DNA from: Effrenium voratum
Lineage: Eukaryota; Sar; Dinophyceae; Suessiales; Symbiodiniaceae
Direction of reading: 5' to 3'
Assembly (NCBI GenBank): GCA_963377175.1
Contig: CAUJNA010001618.1
Location: 1 to 64,000, forward strand
DNA length: 64,000 bases
This document shows, piece by piece, positions 62,420 to 64,000 of the stretch. Under the pieces are notes generated by a model. It had not been told where the DNA came from and made no database searches. It saw only the letters and a program-made list of their open reading frames with translations. Each line of letters opens with the position of its first letter. Position 1 is the stretch's first letter. Both the position numbers and the translations under genes were made by a program.

Positions 62420-62964
62420 GCTCGTGCTGGTTGAGCCTCCAGCAGCAGAGCAATTGCATGTTCACACGGCAGCGCTGATGGCCTCAGCTTCTGGAGCTCA
62501 CCCAGGTGCTAATCTGCATCTGACGGCCTCGGATGAAGAGCGTGTCAAGGGCGCCGTGCGGCTTGTGGAGCTGCGGCGTGTCAGCAAAGTCGTCGATGAC
62601 TGGTACAGTTTCTTCGTTTCCAACTTCTTGGACTCTTCCGTGATCTTGCGCTGCTGCTGGATGATGCGCCGCAAGGCGGACTCATCCCACTCGTCCCAGT
62701 AAGCCTGCTCACGCTCCGTGTTCACCCCAGGTCCTGCTCGATGTACTTCTTGACGGGATCCAGCCATCATCGATGTTGACGCTTGGGCTGATAACGTAGA
62801 CAAACACGCCCTTGTACTGCTCCAGGATGAGGCTGATGAGCGCCACGGTCTTGCCCGACTTGCTGGGCGAGGAAGATGCCCGTGCATGGCACCAGGGGCA
62901 CCACGGGGTCCGAGGCTTGCTTGCTGGTGTACTCAGGCGTGGGGAAAAGCTTGATCTTCCCCAT
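62420..62964 (-). pseudogene. Packaging ATPase, longer copy at right end
   Basis: ATG at 62,964 (MGKIKLFPTPEYTSK). Walker A reads GIFL then, after a one-base loss near 62,868, the equivalent of GPSKSGKT in the next frame. YVISPSVNIDDGW, AYWDEWDESALRRIIQQQ, Walker B VIDDFADTPQLHK and LDTLFIRGRQMQISTWVS follow in alternating frames. The DDF-A(D)...RGR-M/H-xIST sequence is the signature of A32/FtsK-HerA packaging ATPases. The C-terminus fades near 62,430. At least three frameshifts. Its first part lies in the right terminal repeat. Confidence 0.65.
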
Positions 62965-63448
62965 CGTTACGCAAGTTCCGGAAGCCGGCAGCTGAAGTAT
63001 ACGCGCTGGCCTATCTGCGGCTGCCCTAACCCAGCACAGCAATGCAATCCTGTTGCCGGCGCAGGATTGACGGAGATGCAACCCAAGGCTCACATGCAGC
63101 AAATGAGGCCAAGAGAATTCCACCCTTCTGCTCTGAGTTACCGTTGCGCTTAGAAAGCACTTATCATGCTTTTCGAGCCACAAAGCTCCGCAACAGAAAC
63201 GCACTTACAAGGCCAGAAACAGCACTTTAAGTCCGGGCAACTTAAACTTCCGAGACGCACAGAATGCGACTAGGACCCGTTTTGCCTGCATATTGAAGCA
63301 AGCTGAAAACCCTTGCAGAAGTGCAAGCAGAAGGGCTGTGGCCGCACCGCGCAAAACCACCAAATTTTCGCAGAATCCACATTTGCTGAATGATAACCTC
63401 TGAAGATGCGCTGTGAGCGGTTTTAGATTTCACAAATAACAGAGAGAG
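62690..63448. repeat. Right terminal inverted repeat
   Basis: Complement of the left repeat. Its outer end reads 'caaataacagagagag' at 63,433-63,448. The outer ~380 bp differ from the left repeat at about three positions; inward there are indels near 63,015-63,050, including the hairpin 'caatcctgttgccggcgcag'. Confidence 0.8.
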
Positions 63449-63454
63449 GAGGTC
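63449..63454. repeat. Target-site duplication, right (GAGGTC)
   Basis: Second copy of GAGGTC, followed in frame by TAC CTG CGC, continuing the penton-like protein interrupted at 38,421. Confidence 0.8.
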
Positions 63455-63780
63455 TACCTGCGCCCAGCTGGCCAACGCCAAGATCACGCTGAAGAGCGGA
63501 GTGGGTACCATTGTGGAGACGGGCTCAGACGACGGGCAGTTCATGGCCCTCAGGAACCCGGTTACCTGAGGCACATGCGCTTCCGCCTGACCGACCTGGA
63601 CGGCAACGTCGTCCGGCTTCGCGGGTCGTCACCACCACTGGTTGAAGCCGTGCGCACGTAGATATGGTCATCCTTTTCTTTAGGAACCCGCCGTCCGGCG
63701 GCGACGGGCGGCTGGACGGCTGCGTGCAGCAGGAGATGTTTTCACACTTCGCGTTGATCAGCGTGGACCCAGGAAGCTGA
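63449..63780 (+). pseudogene. Penton-like minor capsid gene, 3' part
   Basis: EVYLR, then (next frame) AQLANAKITLKSGVGTIVET and GSDDGQFMALRNP, then (first frame again) YLRHMRFRLTDLDGNVVRLR. The RFRLTDxDGNxVxL strand is the typical C-terminal pattern of Polinton-like penton proteins as I know it. Frameshifts at about 63,464 and 63,560. It joins the 38.1-38.4 kb part when the 25-kb element is removed. Confidence 0.45.
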
Positions 63781-63799
63781 GCGCCGCTCCCATCGGCCT

Positions 63800-63875
63800 T
63801 GCAGTCCGACACGAAAAACGGACTCTTCGGACTCGACCGTTTTGAGCGCTTTTTGCACCAAAAACGGAGCCGGAT
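63800..63875. repeat. Dispersed ~65-bp repeat, second copy
   Basis: Matches 16,955-17,030 ('gacacgaaaaacgga', 'gagcgctttttgcacc', 'aaaacggag'). Confidence 0.6.
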
Positions 63876-63879
63876 GGAT

Positions 63880-64000
63880 ATATTCTACCTGAGAGGCTCC
63901 CAGCACTCGTCCGTCCAGCATTTGACCTCGTCCTGCGAAGGATTCGAAGTCTAAAACGCTGCGTGGAGGCGTGTGGCTGCAAAATAATGACCCCCAATTT
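63880..64000. mobile_element. Foldback element, one arm at window edge
   Basis: 'ctacctgagaggct' through 'ggcgtgtggctgcaaaataa' matches the arms of the element at 9.5-10.0 kb. The rest is beyond the window. Confidence 0.65.

Larger units (their letters stand above)
38422..63448. mobile_element. 25-kb Polinton-like element with terminal inverted repeats
   Basis: Bounded by long terminal inverted repeats (38,422-about 39,160 and about 62,690-63,448) and a 6-bp target duplication. The outer ~380 bp of the two repeats differ at only about three positions. Inside lie packaging ATPase pieces at both ends, a fibre-integrase pair (40.8-45.8 kb), an SF3-helicase-like gene, ssDNA-binding-like genes, a possible polymerase start, a second fibre/integrase remnant, a Crinkler-RHS-like gene and much minisatellite. 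Polintons are 15-25 kb or more with such ends. No major capsid or protease gene was found, and most frames are broken, so this copy is defective. Later insertions, such as the telomere-flanked block at 39.4-40.7 kb, have added length. Confidence 0.75.

Overview
The window looks like nuclear DNA of a dinoflagellate, with Symbiodiniaceae or a relative as the best guess. The evidence is a LINE retrotransposon carrying its own DNA cytosine methyltransferase (a combination known from Symbiodinium), plant-type telomere repeats (CCCTAAA/TTTAGGG) inside the sequence, pieces of eukaryotic 18S rRNA, several LINE and Helitron-like remains, and genes of Polinton-like (Maverick-like) viruses. I see no ordinary housekeeping gene. 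Almost everything recognisable is mobile-element or virus-derived, and most frames are broken.

Layout, left half. 1-0.75 kb is minisatellite. 1.8-7.1 kb holds an intact integrase (type A) behind a broken viral-type fibre gene ending in an S74 endosialidase-chaperone domain, both on the minus strand. 7.1-9.5 kb has no gene but many short perfect hairpins. 9.5-10.0 kb is a foldback element. 10.0-15.8 kb is a second fibre copy, this time followed by a different, broken DDE integrase (type B) and a convergent coiled-coil gene. 16-18.4 kb is tandem repeats plus a rearranged second copy of the coiled-coil/integrase-B end. 18.4-20.1 kb is a Helitron-like remnant, and 20.4-22.5 kb has two unidentified minus-strand genes. 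23.07-25.11 kb is a ten-copy tandem array in which every unit carries the first ~42 nt of 18S rRNA. 25.1-29.3 kb is subtelomere-like: telomere-type arrays, GC-rich hairpins and tandem repeats.

Layout, right half. 29.4-38.1 kb (minus strand) holds LINE sequence: a 3' fragment of one LINE, then a longer one encoding an N-terminal region, a cytosine methyltransferase, reverse transcriptase and RNase H, with frameshifts. At 38.1-38.4 kb is the first half of a penton-like capsid gene. It stops at a 6-bp sequence, GAGGTC, and resumes at 63.45 kb after the same 6 bp. Between them lies a 25-kb unit (38,422-63,448) with near-identical terminal inverted repeats of several hundred bp: a Polinton-like element inserted into the capsid gene of another. 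It holds pieces of an FtsK/HerA-type packaging ATPase at both ends, fibre copy 3 with integrase A, an SF3-helicase-like gene, an ssDNA-binding-like gene (intact plus a broken duplicate), a possible polymerase N-terminus fused to a fourth fibre C-terminus and a third integrase A, a P-loop/PD-(D/E)XK protein resembling Crinkler-RHS effectors, a heptad-repeat coiled coil, and large 9-bp minisatellite fields.

How the parts fit. ATPase, penton, integrase, SF3 helicase and fibre are the toolkit of Polinton-like viruses, so the window is best read as nested and decayed viral elements, LINEs and satellites. Short hairpins with compensating base changes recur at several places and are not explained by any gene.
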